Notes: generated from the sequence alone by a model not told the origin. 64,000 bases of DNA from Verrucomicrobiaceae bacterium (GCA_016713035.1 JADJPW010000002.1:1-64000); one strand, 5' to 3'. Shown: positions 19,446 through 28,568, numbered from the stretch's first letter. A program made the numbers and translations.

Positions 19446-20231
19446 ATGCCACGCACTGACGGCCGCCAGGCCGATGAACTCCGCCCGATCGAATTCGTCC
19501 TCGATGTCGCCCCACACGCCGCCGGATCGGTCCTGATCGCCTTTGGCAATACCCGCGTGATTTGCGCCGCCAGCATCCAGGAAGAAGTGCCACGCTGGAT
19601 GAAGGTGCAGAACGTCAAAGGCGGCTGGCTCACCGCAGAGTACTCCATGCTGCCGTATTCCACTCTCGATCGCAAAGAGCGTGAAAGCAGCCGTGGCAGG
19701 CCAGATGGCCGCAGCACAGAGATTCAGCGCCTTATTGGCCGCAGTCTGCGTGCCGTCGTGGATCTGGAGCTGCTGGGGCCGCGCACGCTCTGCATCGACT
19801 GCGACGTGCTCCAGGCCGATGGTGGCACCCGCACGGCCTCCATCACCGGAGCCTGCGTCGCCACCGCCATCGCCTTCAATCGCCTGCTCGAAAAAGGCAA
19901 AATCACCCGCCAGCCGCTCAAAAAGAAAGTCGCCGCCATCAGCGCCGGCATCCTGAAAAACGAAACGCTGCTCGATCTCTGCTACGTCGAGGACGCCGCC
20001 GCCGATGTGGACTGCAATGTCGTGCTCACCGAGGACGGCGACTTTGTCGAAATCCAGGGCAGCGGAGAAGAGGCCACCTTTTCTGAGTCCCAACTGCACA
20101 GCATGCTCGAAGTCAGCCGCAAAGGCATCCGCGAGCTCTGCGCCCTGCAAGATCAGGCCATCCAGAGTGCCATGCGTCCGGCGAGCGGCGGCCAGTTGCA
20201 GAATCTGGCGGCCTTTTTCGCCAAGAAGTGA
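19446..20231 (+). CDS. rph: Ribonuclease PH
   Basis: Phosphorolytic 3'-5' exoribonuclease that trims tRNA 3' ends. Family blocks: RTDGRQADELRPIEF, GSVLIAFGNTRVICAASIQEEVPRW, GGWLTAEYSMLPYST, GRSTEIQRLIGRSLRAVVDL, TLCIDCDVLQADGGTRTASITGA, DLCYVEDAAADVDCNVVLT and the C-terminal EIQGSGEEATFS. The length of 261 aa is slightly long because of the C-terminal tail. Start ATG at 19446 matches the family start. About 57 bp separate it from the sulfatase gene. Confidence 0.95.
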   Translation: MPRTDGRQADELRPIEFVLDVAPHAAGSVLIAFGNTRVICAASIQEEVPRWMKVQNVKGGWLTAEYSMLPYSTLDRKERESSRGRPDGRSTEIQRLIGRSLRAVVDLELLGPRTLCIDCDVLQADGGTRTASITGACVATAIAFNRLLEKGKITRQPLKKKVAAISAGILKNETLLDLCYVEDAAADVDCNVVLTEDGDFVEIQGSGEEATFSESQLHSMLEVSRKGIRELCALQDQAIQSAMRPASGGQLQNLAAFFAKK

Positions 20232-20288
20232 TGCCCGCCACGCATCGGGCGAAATGAGGCGCATCGCGGCATCGTTCACGCAGCCGAT

Positions 20289-21647
20289 ATGCGCTTTCTC
20301 ATCGCTTTGTTGCTCCTCAGTGCCTCCTGCCTCTTCGCTGCCAAGCCGAATGTGCTCGTCATCGTCGCAGATGACCTCGGCTACAGCGATGTCGGCTTTC
20401 AGGGATCAAAGGAAATCGCCACACCGCATCTGGACAAGCTCGCCGCGCAGGGCCTGCGCTGCACCAATGGCTACGTCTCGCATTCCTTTTGCAGCCCGAC
20501 ACGGGCAGGGCTGCTGACGGGCCGCTACCAGCACCGCTTCGGGCATGAGAATAATCCCGCTTGGTTGCCAGAGAGCACCACAGCGGGCCTTTCGCTCCAG
20601 GAGACGACCTTTCCGCAGCTCATGAAAAAAGCTGGTTACACCACCGGCGCGGTCGGGAAGTGGCATCTCGGAGCGCATCCGCAGTTTCACCCGATGCAGC
20701 GCGGATTCGACGAGTACTTCGGTGCTCTGGGCGGCGGGCACATGTATTTTCCCGATGTTCGAGGCAGTGCCGAGTACACCATCCCGCTCAATCGCAACGG
20801 ACAGGATGAAAAGCAGACCAAATACCTCACGGAGCACTTCGGCGATGAAGCAGCTGCCTTTGTGAGCCGCCATGCAGGCGCGGAGAGGCCCTGGATGCTC
20901 TACCTCGCCTTCAATGCACCGCACACACCGCTCCAGGCTCCGAAAGAATGGCTGGAGAAGATGAAGCACATCGAAAACGAAAGCCGCCGCACCTACGCAG
21001 CGATGGTGGGCGCGATGGATGCCGCCATCGGCTCCGTGCTGTCCCAGCTCGATAAAACGCAGCAGACCGAGAACACGCTCATCTTCTTCATCAGTGACAA
21101 TGGCGGCCCCAATCTCTCCGCGCGGATGGGCGTGAACTTCACCGACAACTCGCCCCTGCGTGGAGCAAAGGGCGACCTGCATGAAGGCGGCATGCGTGTG
21201 CCCTTCTTGGTGAGTTGGCCAGCACGCATCAAGCCCGGCGTGTATGCGCAGCCCGTCATCGCGCTGGATTTCCTGCCCACCGCGCTCGCTGCAGCAGAAC
21301 AGAGCGATCTCACGCCCAAAAACCTCGATGGCGTGAATTTGCTGCCGTTTTTATCCGGCGAAAAAACCGGTGCACCCCATGAGATGCTCTTTTGGCGCAT
21401 GAATGGCCCCGGTGGCACTTACGCCGTGCGCCGTGGCGACTGGAAGCTCTTCCGCCAAGGCCCCAATGCCCCCGAACTCTACGATCTGGCCACAGACATC
21501 GGTGAGACAAAAAACCTCGCCGCTGAGAAAACCGCCGTCGTGCAGGAACTCGTCGCCGCCATCGCCGAATGGGAAACAGGCACCATCGCACCCACCTTCC
21601 AGAGCCCCAAAGGCGGCAAACCCGCAGCCAAAAAGAAGAAGCCGTAA
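20289..21647 (+). CDS. Secreted type I sulfatase
   Basis: Hydrolyses sulfate esters, probably from sulfated polysaccharides. Signal peptide MRFLIALLLLSASCLFA, metal site NVLVIVADDLGYSD, and the formylglycine signature SHSFCSPTRAGLLTGRY with the Cys that must be converted by a formylglycine-generating enzyme. Further conserved: TGAVGKWHLGAHPQFHP, FNAPHTPLQAP, TLIFFISDNGGP and PLRGAKGDLHEGGMRVPFLVSWP. The length of 452 aa is typical. Secreted sulfatases of this type are numerous in Verrucomicrobia and Planctomycetes. Confidence 0.92.
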   Translation: MRFLIALLLLSASCLFAAKPNVLVIVADDLGYSDVGFQGSKEIATPHLDKLAAQGLRCTNGYVSHSFCSPTRAGLLTGRYQHRFGHENNPAWLPESTTAGLSLQETTFPQLMKKAGYTTGAVGKWHLGAHPQFHPMQRGFDEYFGALGGGHMYFPDVRGSAEYTIPLNRNGQDEKQTKYLTEHFGDEAAAFVSRHAGAERPWMLYLAFNAPHTPLQAPKEWLEKMKHIENESRRTYAAMVGAMDAAIGSVLSQLDKTQQTENTLIFFISDNGGPNLSARMGVNFTDNSPLRGAKGDLHEGGMRVPFLVSWPARIKPGVYAQPVIALDFLPTALAAAEQSDLTPKNLDGVNLLPFLSGEKTGAPHEMLFWRMNGPGGTYAVRRGDWKLFRQGPNAPELYDLATDIGETKNLAAEKTAVVQELVAAIAEWETGTIAPTFQSPKGGKPAAKKKKP

Positions 21648-21676
21648 GCCACTACCATCGCTAAATATCGCCACCC

Positions 21677-22996
21677 ATGAAAAAGCACCTCCTCATCACC
21701 GCCTCGCTCCTGTTTGCATCGCTCGCCACGGCTGAAACGGTCAAGGACCGCGAAGGTGCCGTGCGTGGCGACAAGGCCGCACTCGAAAACGATCCGCGCT
21801 GGAATTACAACGACATCGACGCTGGCTTCCGCCTGGCGAAGACGACCGGCAAGCCGCTGCTCGTCGTGCTGCGCTGCCTGCCCTGCATGTCCTGCGCAGG
21901 CATGGACGCGGGCGTTTTGCATGATGCGGCACTCGCGACGCTGCTGGACCAGTTCGTGTGTGTGCGTGTGATCAATGCGAACGCGCTGGACCTCACTCGC
22001 TTCCAGTTTGATTACGATCTGTCTTTGACCGCCATCGTCTTCCATGCCGATGGCACGGTGTATGGCCGATTCGCCTCCTGGTCGCATCAAAAAGACCCCC
22101 TGAACAAATCCGTCACCGGTTTCCAAAAAACGCTCCAAGCCGCCCTGGAGCTGCACAAACGCTATCCGGCCAATAAAGCCTCTCTGGCAGGCAAACAGCC
22201 CGTCGCCACGCCTTACCGCACGCCGGTCGAGTTCCCCACTTTGGCTGCGAAATACGGTAGCAAGCTCGATTGGGACGGAAAAGTCGTCCAGAGCTGCGTG
22301 CACTGCCACATGGTCGGAGATGCCTTCCGTGCGCATCACCGCAGTCAGAATAAACCCATGCCGCTGGAGCTCATTTACCCGCATCCGATGCCCGATGTGC
22401 TCGGATTGACCCTAGCCGCCGATGAGATCGCGAAAGTCGAGAGCGTGACCGCCGAAAGCATCGCCGCAAAGGCCGGTGTGCAGGTCGGGGATGAATTCAC
22501 CGCGATGGAGGGCCAGCCGCTCATCTCCACGGCAGACTTCAGCCATGTACTGCACCGTGCATCACCCGCAGGCAGTGTGAAGGCCACCATCCAGCGCGGA
22601 GGCAAGCCGCAGGAGCTCACGCTGCTCCTGCCCGCAGGCTGGCGCACGCACTCAGACATCTCGAAGCGTGCTGGCACCTGGCCCATGCGTGCGATGGCCT
22701 TCGGTGGTATGCACATGATCGACCTAGAAAATGCCGAGCGTGAGAAGCAAGGCCTCACCACTGACCAACTCGCCCTCCACATCGACCACGTCGGTCAATA
22801 CGGTCCGCATGCCGCCGCGAAGAAGGCCGGTTTTCAGAAAGGGGACATCCTCATCCAGGTCGGTGACATTCAGAACCGCATGACCGAAAGCCAGATCATC
22901 GGCTATCTACTCGCCAGCCATCAACCCGGAGAAAAACTCCCCTCCGTCGTGCTACGCGGCGGCAAAAAAGTCACGCTCGACATGCCGCAGCAGTAA
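21677..22996 (+). CDS. Secreted thioredoxin-fold / heme CxxCH / PDZ fusion protein
   Basis: A 439-aa exported protein with an unusual order. Signal peptide MKKHLLITASLLFASLATA, then a thioredoxin-like domain with a double-Cys site (GKPLLVVLRCLPCMSCAG) and a cis-Pro region replaced by SLTAIVFHADG. A c-type heme motif VQSCVHCHMVGDAF lies near residue 200. A PDZ domain (VESVTAESIAAKAGVQVGDEF) and a second, diverged PDZ (VGQYGPHAAAKKAGFQKGDIL) follow. It is probably a periplasmic redox or protein-quality factor. It follows the sulfatase by about 30 bp on the same strand. Domain calls are by motif; the role is inferred. Confidence 0.75.
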   Translation: MKKHLLITASLLFASLATAETVKDREGAVRGDKAALENDPRWNYNDIDAGFRLAKTTGKPLLVVLRCLPCMSCAGMDAGVLHDAALATLLDQFVCVRVINANALDLTRFQFDYDLSLTAIVFHADGTVYGRFASWSHQKDPLNKSVTGFQKTLQAALELHKRYPANKASLAGKQPVATPYRTPVEFPTLAAKYGSKLDWDGKVVQSCVHCHMVGDAFRAHHRSQNKPMPLELIYPHPMPDVLGLTLAADEIAKVESVTAESIAAKAGVQVGDEFTAMEGQPLISTADFSHVLHRASPAGSVKATIQRGGKPQELTLLLPAGWRTHSDISKRAGTWPMRAMAFGGMHMIDLENAEREKQGLTTDQLALHIDHVGQYGPHAAAKKAGFQKGDILIQVGDIQNRMTESQIIGYLLASHQPGEKLPSVVLRGGKKVTLDMPQQ

Positions 22997-23007
22997 GTGA
23001 GCGGTCC

Positions 23008-23802
23008 TCACTCCTCCTCCACACGGCTACGACGCACGGGGCAGACGCCCTTCTTTGACGGTGCTCGGACGAATTCCAGCATCCGCGCCGCTTTGGCAGG
23101 CCATTCACGCTCCGCCGCTGCCGCGAGTGCCTGCGAGAGATTTTTCCCCGAAGTAAAAAGCAGGCTGAAGAGCTCCTTCAGCGTCGCACGGTCCTCCGTG
23201 CTGAATCCAGCCCGGCGCAGGCCGATCACGTTCAGCCCCGTCATGCGATTGATGCGCTGCGCCATGCAGTAGTGCGGCAAATCTTTGCCCAGGCCGCCAT
23301 TGCCCTGCACGATGCAGAAATCTCCGATGCGGATGAACTGGTGAAACACCGCGCCACCGCCCAAGAAGCTGTTATTGCCCACCTGCACATGCCCGGCCAG
23401 CAGCGCGGCATTGGCGATGACATTCCGATCACCCAGCACCACATCATGCGCGAGGTGAGCCGTGGCCATGATGAAATTCCGGTCCCCCACGCGGGTGAGG
23501 CCGCCATTTTTACTACCGCGATGGATGGTGACATGCTCGCGGATGACATTCTGCTCACCCAGCACCACGCCACTATCCGTCGCCGGGTCAAAACCCAGAT
23601 CCTGCGGCTCCGCACCGATCACGGCGGCCCGCCCGATGACCGTTCCTGCGCCGACGGTGACTTTCCCGACGATCTGCGCATGCGCCTCCACCCGCACACC
23701 TGCGGCCAGCACCGCTGGGCCGTCGATGACGACGTAGGGGCCGATTTCAGCCGTCGGGTCGATCTGGGCACGCGAATCAATGAGGGCGGTAGAGTGGATC
23801 AT
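23008..23802 (-). CDS. lpxA: Acyl-ACP--UDP-N-acetylglucosamine O-acyltransferase
   Basis: First enzyme of lipid A synthesis: transfers a hydroxyacyl chain to UDP-GlcNAc in the cytoplasm. The left-handed beta-helix hexapeptides are clear (IGPYVVIDGPAVLAAGVRVEAHA, TVGAGTVIGRAAVIG), with RGSKNGGLTRVGDRNFIMATAHLAHDVVLGD containing the catalytic His, and FCIVQGNGGLGKDLPHY. C-terminal helices follow (RAGFSTEDRATLKELFSLLF). Start at 23802 (MIHSTALIDSRAQ) aligns with the family; 23820 is possible. Its presence indicates a lipid A-containing outer membrane. Convergent with the fusion gene at 21677, 12 bp away. Confidence 0.92.
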   Translation of the reverse strand: MIHSTALIDSRAQIDPTAEIGPYVVIDGPAVLAAGVRVEAHAQIVGKVTVGAGTVIGRAAVIGAEPQDLGFDPATDSGVVLGEQNVIREHVTIHRGSKNGGLTRVGDRNFIMATAHLAHDVVLGDRNVIANAALLAGHVQVGNNSFLGGGAVFHQFIRIGDFCIVQGNGGLGKDLPHYCMAQRINRMTGLNVIGLRRAGFSTEDRATLKELFSLLFTSGKNLSQALAAAAEREWPAKAARMLEFVRAPSKKGVCPVRRSRVEEE

Positions 23803-23903
23803 GTGGCGCAGACCATGCACCGCGCATCGCAGCGGGCAAACTTCCTCTTTGCAACCTGCATGGCGTGGCTAACATCCGCCCCACACACCGCAACGCGGCA
23901 CCA

Positions 23904-23990
23904 GGAGAGGTGGTCGAGTGGTTTATGGCTCCAGTCTTGAAAACTGGCGTGGCAGAAATGTCACCGTGGGTTCGAATCCCACCCTCTCCG
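23904..23990 (+). tRNA. tRNA-Ser (anticodon UGA)
   Basis: 87-nt tRNA with acceptor GGAGAGG paired to CCTCTCC and discriminator G, D-arm, anticodon loop CTTGAAA giving TGA, a long class II variable arm typical of serine, and T-arm GTGGG-TTCGAAT-CCCAC. No CCA is encoded. The 3' half is the integration site of the element that follows. Confidence 0.95.
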
Positions 23991-24056
23991 GTTTTGCGCT
24001 CGCTAAGCCTTGTAAATCAAGGCACAGCACGGTATTCCGAGGTTCTAAACTGCGAT

Positions 24057-25889
24057 ATGTCACCCCCGACTGTCACCCCTGAACCTCCTTCCGAAATGCC
24101 AAACCAGCCCGGTTTGTTGCGGCGCGGCATGCGCTACTACACCAACTTTAAGGTTCCCAAGGAACTGATTTCCGTGCTGAGGAAGGACCACATCCGGGAA
24201 GCGCTTGGCACTTCGGACTACCGCGAAGCATGCAGTAAAATCACGTTTCAGCGGATGCGTTGGCAAACCCTCTTTGAGAAGGAACAGCGCCAGCTTGCGC
24301 CGAAGGCGGACGGGCCACGGGAAAAGGAGGTTCTTTTGAGGCTCACCGAACAGCAAGCCTACGAAATGGCATGCCGCTTCCTGATTGAGCGGGAACGGGA
24401 GTTCCGGGCGTGGTGGGACCAGGAAGGGCTTCTCCTGACACCGGAGGAACTGGACGAGTGCAAAGGCAATGTCAGCACCGATTCTGCCGCGTTTGGAGCC
24501 GGTTCCGCGCACCACACGCCGGAGGATGGCTCTTCTCTTGTGAAGCAATTTTTGCAGGCCGAAGGCTACGACTGCCCGCCGACAAGCCCGGCTTTTCAGA
24601 TGCTCCGCCCGTTGTTCCGGGCAGCGCAGCAAGAACACTCATCCCGCTCTTTGGACATGCTAGAAGGGCGCACCGTGAAGGCGAGGGACACTCATTTTCG
24701 AAAGGTGTTTGCCCATGTAGAGGTTCCTGAAAAGAAGAGGGACACCACTCTTGCCGAACTGTTGGAGCGTTTCACAAAACACCTCAAAGACGCCAACCGT
24801 TCCCCGGCAACCTTCCTAGCCTATGAGATGCCCTTTCGCCTGCTTCGGGAGACGTTGAAGCCAAACATCGGCCTTTCATCCATCACAAAGGATTCCATTC
24901 AAGCGGTGTGTGACGTGCTGCGAAACATGCCTCAGAACTCAAAGCAGCGATACAAGGGGCTGACCTTGCCGCAAGCTGTAATGGCAGCGAACAAGACCGG
25001 AGACAAGCGGCGGGTAAAAAAGCGCACTCAGTCAAACTACTTCAACACACTGGTAGCCATCTTTAACTTCGCCGTGGAAAAACGGCTCATGGCGGAGAAC
25101 CCGGCCAAAGACCGCTATTTCCGCCGCTACTTTCAAAAGGAGAAGTCCCCACCCAAGGCGCAGTTCACCATCGCGGAACTGAACACTCTCTTCAAAGCCC
25201 CTCTCTACACGGGTTGCCAGAACGATGAAGGCGGCTACGCCATCGCCGGACCGCAGCGCCCCAAACGAGGCCGCTATTGGGTTCCTTTGCTGGCGCTGTT
25301 CCATGGCCTGCGATTGAACGAGGCATACCAGCTTCTTTTAGAAGACGTGAAGGAGCAGCTTGGCATTCCATTCCTTGCCATCCGTCCCACGAAAGAAGAC
25401 GGTTCCGACAGTGAAAAGCGAATCAAAGCAGGCATCCGGGATGTGCCTTTGCACCCGATGCTCATAAAGCTGGGGTTCCTTGACTTCGTAAAGGCCCGCA
25501 GGAAGACCAAGGATTCCCGCCTCTTTCCCGAATTGCCGGGAGGGGCCACCGGCTACTTTAGCAATGCATTTTCAAAGTACTTTGGGCGGTTCTGTGAGGC
25601 CGCGCTTGGCTACAAGCCCAAGGGAACTTTCCACAGCTTCCGCCACCAGTTCCGCGATGCATGCCGGGCCGCACGCCTGCCGACCGAAACCGTTGCCCTT
25701 CTTGGCGGATGGGAGAACGGGAAGGGGGAAAAGGAAACGGTGATGAACCAGTATGGACGCGGGGACGAGTACTTCCGAGTGCTTGCAGAAGACCTTGCCA
25801 AAGTGACGTTCCCTGGCTTGAATTTGAATCATCTGGTGCCTTCCCCCGCCTCGCCTTCAAAAAAACACCGGTCTATTCGCGAACGATGA
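24057..25889 (+). CDS. Tyrosine recombinase integrase
   Basis: Integrase of the tRNA-Ser element, 610 aa, long for the family because of an extended N-terminal region. Arm/core-binding helices near residues 260-370 contain LAELLERFTKHLKDANRSPATFLAYEMPFRLL. Catalytic domain: first Arg in LALFHGLRLNEAYQLLLEDV, Lys region in AIRPTKED, the His-x-x-Arg box in FHSFRHQFRDACRAA, LLGGWENG, and the nucleophilic Tyr in NQYGRGDEYF. Start at 24057 (MSPPTVTPEPP); the frame is open upstream through the tRNA but that cannot be coding. The start overlaps a TGTCACCC box. All active-site residues are visible, so it is probably functional. Confidence 0.9.
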   Translation: MSPPTVTPEPPSEMPNQPGLLRRGMRYYTNFKVPKELISVLRKDHIREALGTSDYREACSKITFQRMRWQTLFEKEQRQLAPKADGPREKEVLLRLTEQQAYEMACRFLIEREREFRAWWDQEGLLLTPEELDECKGNVSTDSAAFGAGSAHHTPEDGSSLVKQFLQAEGYDCPPTSPAFQMLRPLFRAAQQEHSSRSLDMLEGRTVKARDTHFRKVFAHVEVPEKKRDTTLAELLERFTKHLKDANRSPATFLAYEMPFRLLRETLKPNIGLSSITKDSIQAVCDVLRNMPQNSKQRYKGLTLPQAVMAANKTGDKRRVKKRTQSNYFNTLVAIFNFAVEKRLMAENPAKDRYFRRYFQKEKSPPKAQFTIAELNTLFKAPLYTGCQNDEGGYAIAGPQRPKRGRYWVPLLALFHGLRLNEAYQLLLEDVKEQLGIPFLAIRPTKEDGSDSEKRIKAGIRDVPLHPMLIKLGFLDFVKARRKTKDSRLFPELPGGATGYFSNAFSKYFGRFCEAALGYKPKGTFHSFRHQFRDACRAARLPTETVALLGGWENGKGEKETVMNQYGRGDEYFRVLAEDLAKVTFPGLNLNHLVPSPASPSKKHRSIRER

Positions 25890-25982
25890 GCGTCTCTTGC
25901 CTCACAGCTTTAGCACGTCCTACATAGTAGAGGAAAACGTACAGCAGGAACATCATTTGGAGCAACTTTATCAACGTCACCC

Positions 25983-27443
25983 GTGCCGCTTCCTCCATTT
26001 GATCCTAAAGTTCCAGTGCTTCATACCAGTGGCAAAGAAGACCGCATTCAAATGTCCTTTGGCAGTTGGTACGTGCCTCTCAAAACTACAGGACAGCCAG
26101 AGTCGAAGGCTAAACTGATGCTGCTTCGCGGAGCCATCATGTACGGAAACGTCTTTGCCAAAGCCTCGATCAAAGACACCTACAGACCCATACCCGTGAG
26201 ACTTGCCAAAGGCGGGCAGGGGGACGATCCGAAAGAGCCATTTTCCACCGGGGAAAACATCCCTCTATTCGGTGGTGAACTAAACACTCGAACAATCTAT
26301 TCAAATCACGAAGACTTCCCTTCCACGCTAGGCGCTGGCACCTTCAACGCTTGTGTGCAGTTGACTTTCAAATCATTTTACCTGAATCCGATGCGCTACG
26401 TCAGACATCAGATTCCACCTTCTACAAAAGGGGCCAAATGGGGAAAAGCAAAGTGGCACACGAACAACATCCCGATTGCGACAGGCGGAGAATTTGCACT
26501 AGATGGAGAAGACAACTGGATACCAAGCATGGGCCTTTGGGACGACTTCACCACGCCCTCGAATTGGAAGCGTCATCTTCGGCGGTATATTTCACGGGTC
26601 AGCACTTTGATGCGAGACAAAGTTCAAGAAGCTGTCGCGCTGGCAAATGCTGAAAATGGAGGTTTCGGCGCTCCGGTGGAATGTGAAGACTACCAAATCC
26701 GTGAGCTTGAAACAACCTGGGAGTTTGAAGACTCAGACCCTTGGGAGCGGGTTCGGAGCATCAAGCAAAGGCTGTTGGACCTGGGACAGAAGGACGCGAG
26801 AATCAGCATCCATCATGCCGAGGTAAATATGATGAATTACCGGGGACAAGAGACCCGTGAATTCAATTCTCCTGGCGTTAGAATCGCTCTTCGCGCTGGC
26901 TTCGAGTTGAGTGTGTATGCAAAAACAAATCGCCGCGTCCGATTTGAAGTAATCCACACTAGCGTTCCCCGATCCAGGCTCTTGAGCACCACCAAAATTC
27001 CCTTCTCATCAGAGAGCAAACCGCATTTAGAAATGTGTGTATTGCTGGAGCAGACTCGAAAACAAGGAGCCGAAATCTTGAACACCATCGTCTTCCCCGC
27101 GCTTGCTGAAATGCCCGACTTGAGAACACGCCAGCACTCTGTGTTCGGACTCCTTTCGGACTTGGCGAAGGCGTGTGAAGATCGACGTTCCCTCCGAGAT
27201 GTCGTTTCCATGCTCATCACGCACGGGAACATTCAAAAGGGGGTTCGGGGCACGCCAACTCCCGAACGCCTCGCAACAATCCTGCTCAGGTTGACATCAA
27301 AACGGTACAACGTGCTAGTCCGGGACCCCAAATCAAAGGGCTACACAGTAGCCGCTCGCTACCGTTGGGCGCTTCAACGACTGAGGGAGACTGACACGCG
27401 GCTGATTGATTTTTGGACACATCCCCCACCCCGTAAACGGTAG
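25983..27443 (+). CDS. Unrecognised element protein, possibly a phage/plasmid replication initiator
   Basis: 486 aa with a GTG start at 25983 (an ATG at 26052 is possible). I do not recognise a family with certainty. The middle contains GVRIALRAGFELSVYAKTNRRVRFEVIH, which resembles the Y-x-K and R-x-E-V strand pair of gene II/X-type replication proteins of filamentous phages. A nearby ISIHHAEVNMMNYRG holds paired His and a Tyr. No classic HUH motif is evident, so this is a guess from pattern and context: it follows an integrase and precedes a strongly structured intergenic region. It could equally be a novel accessory protein. Codon use is more AT-rich than in the chromosomal genes. Confidence 0.4.
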   Translation: MPLPPFDPKVPVLHTSGKEDRIQMSFGSWYVPLKTTGQPESKAKLMLLRGAIMYGNVFAKASIKDTYRPIPVRLAKGGQGDDPKEPFSTGENIPLFGGELNTRTIYSNHEDFPSTLGAGTFNACVQLTFKSFYLNPMRYVRHQIPPSTKGAKWGKAKWHTNNIPIATGGEFALDGEDNWIPSMGLWDDFTTPSNWKRHLRRYISRVSTLMRDKVQEAVALANAENGGFGAPVECEDYQIRELETTWEFEDSDPWERVRSIKQRLLDLGQKDARISIHHAEVNMMNYRGQETREFNSPGVRIALRAGFELSVYAKTNRRVRFEVIHTSVPRSRLLSTTKIPFSSESKPHLEMCVLLEQTRKQGAEILNTIVFPALAEMPDLRTRQHSVFGLLSDLAKACEDRRSLRDVVSMLITHGNIQKGVRGTPTPERLATILLRLTSKRYNVLVRDPKSKGYTVAARYRWALQRLRETDTRLIDFWTHPPPRKR

Positions 27444-27488
27444 GCGACCGCTCTTTACAACAGCGCCCCCCGCCCTACACTTGCGGCA

Positions 27489-27692
27489 GTTCGTGGAGAC
27501 ACGAACCGGGACTTCTAAACCCTTGAACACCGGCAACGGTGTTGTGCCGAAAATCAACACCCCGCTCAAACGAGCCGGGGTGTCATAGCGACGCGTAAGC
27601 GTTTGATGTCCAGACCCCGGCTTCGGCTGGGGTTAAAGGCTATGACGGCTGTGTGTTCACGGTTTAGAAGCCCCGGCTCTCCTTAGGCCGGG
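27489..27692 (+). ncRNA. Candidate structured RNA (or single-strand origin/packaging structure)
   Basis: Non-coding 204-nt segment with dense complementary pairing. An outer helix joins 27512-27521 (CTTCTAAACC) to 27661-27670 (GGTTTAGAAG) and extends by TGAACAC (27524-27530) with GTGTTCA (27653-27659). Inside are CGGCA/TGCCG (27531-27549), ACACCCCG/CGGGGTGT (27557-27583), and CATAGC/GCTATG (27584-27589 with 27639-27644), which encloses ACGC-GTAA-GCGT (27591-27602) and ACCCCGGC-TTCG-GCTGGGGT (27614-27633). GTTCGTG-GAGA-CACGAAC (27489-27506) precedes and a CCCGGC/GCCGGG hairpin (27672-27692) follows. GNRA and UUCG tetraloops favour an RNA. It matches no class I know. Strand is assumed from flanking genes. 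Confidence 0.6.
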
Positions 27693-27731
27693 CGCGAAGG
27701 GGAGCAAGACAGCTTGCCTCATTTCGCACCC

Positions 27732-28568
27732 ATGAATCCAGATTCAAAAACCGACCTCGCCAGCCTTCTTTGGTTCTACTCAGTCAATCAGGCCGTCACC
27801 GGTCCTGTTTCCTTCCAAGAGCTAGCATCGCACGTCCAAAGTGGAACGCTTCCATCCGATGTGCTGGCCGTGCCGGAAGGCCGGGAAGACTGGAAGGCTT
27901 TTTCACAGTGGCAGGCTTCATCGCCACCGCCGCCGCTGCCTATCAAGTCCAGCGCTACCGAGAAGGAAGACACAGAGGCCCCTAGCGGCGGCTTGGGCGC
28001 GTTTCCCGGCAGAAAAGGCGGCAAGGCAGCGCGGCAGGAGGAAGGCTGTAGAAAGGGCTGCTTTGGCTGTCTTGGGCTAATCGTTGTCTGCATGCTCTTG
28101 GGCATGATCCTTGAGACATGTTCAAAACCGGATTTGACCCTCAGCGACTCCGAGAGGCAGAATCCCAAAGAGGCAGTGCAAAAGCTCATGAAGGGCGTCT
28201 ATGGAAGCGCCCTCCGGGAAACCAGCGCAACCGAGATTGGGGACAGCAGCATAGCCGATGGGAAGCTGAACGTTTATGTGCGAGTGAACGCCGATTTGCG
28301 CCTATCCGGTTCGAGCAACATGTTCCAACTCGAACAGAAGCTGAACCAGGCATTCAAGACCCTCTACACCTCCGGCCTACCGATTTGGGAGGTGGTCATT
28401 TGGAACTACGGCGAGCTAGTGGACCGATACGGCAACGAGTCAGACGAGATCGTTCACAAGTGCTCTTTGCATTCCAACGAGGCAGCAAAGGTGAATTGGC
28501 AAAACGCTGAATGGGTTTCTTTGGAGAAGATTTGGGAAGTGCGTTTGAAGCATCGCGTATTGGAATAA
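27732..28568 (+). CDS. GYF_2-domain single-pass membrane protein
   Basis: About 278 aa from ATG 27732. Residues 12-60 form a GYF_2-type domain (LLWFYSVNQAVTGPVSFQELASHVQSG, then VLAVPEGREDWKAFSQW), a fold that binds proline-rich peptides. A Ser/Pro and Gly/Lys-rich linker follows, then a Cys-containing membrane helix (CFGCLGLIVVCMLLGMILETC). The ~140-residue C-terminal domain resembles nothing I know (VQKLMKGVYGSALRETSATEI, LNVYVRVNADLRLSGSSNMFQLEQKLNQAF). A short GCAAG/CTTGC hairpin lies just before the start. Function in the element is unknown. Confidence 0.65.
   Translation: MNPDSKTDLASLLWFYSVNQAVTGPVSFQELASHVQSGTLPSDVLAVPEGREDWKAFSQWQASSPPPPLPIKSSATEKEDTEAPSGGLGAFPGRKGGKAARQEEGCRKGCFGCLGLIVVCMLLGMILETCSKPDLTLSDSERQNPKEAVQKLMKGVYGSALRETSATEIGDSSIADGKLNVYVRVNADLRLSGSSNMFQLEQKLNQAFKTLYTSGLPIWEVVIWNYGELVDRYGNESDEIVHKCSLHSNEAAKVNWQNAEWVSLEKIWEVRLKHRVLE

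Noticed and set aside
27489..27692. Retron msr-msd or diversity-generating element
   Set aside because: No reverse transcriptase motif (YxDD) is encoded nearby, and the pairing pattern is not that of a retron.
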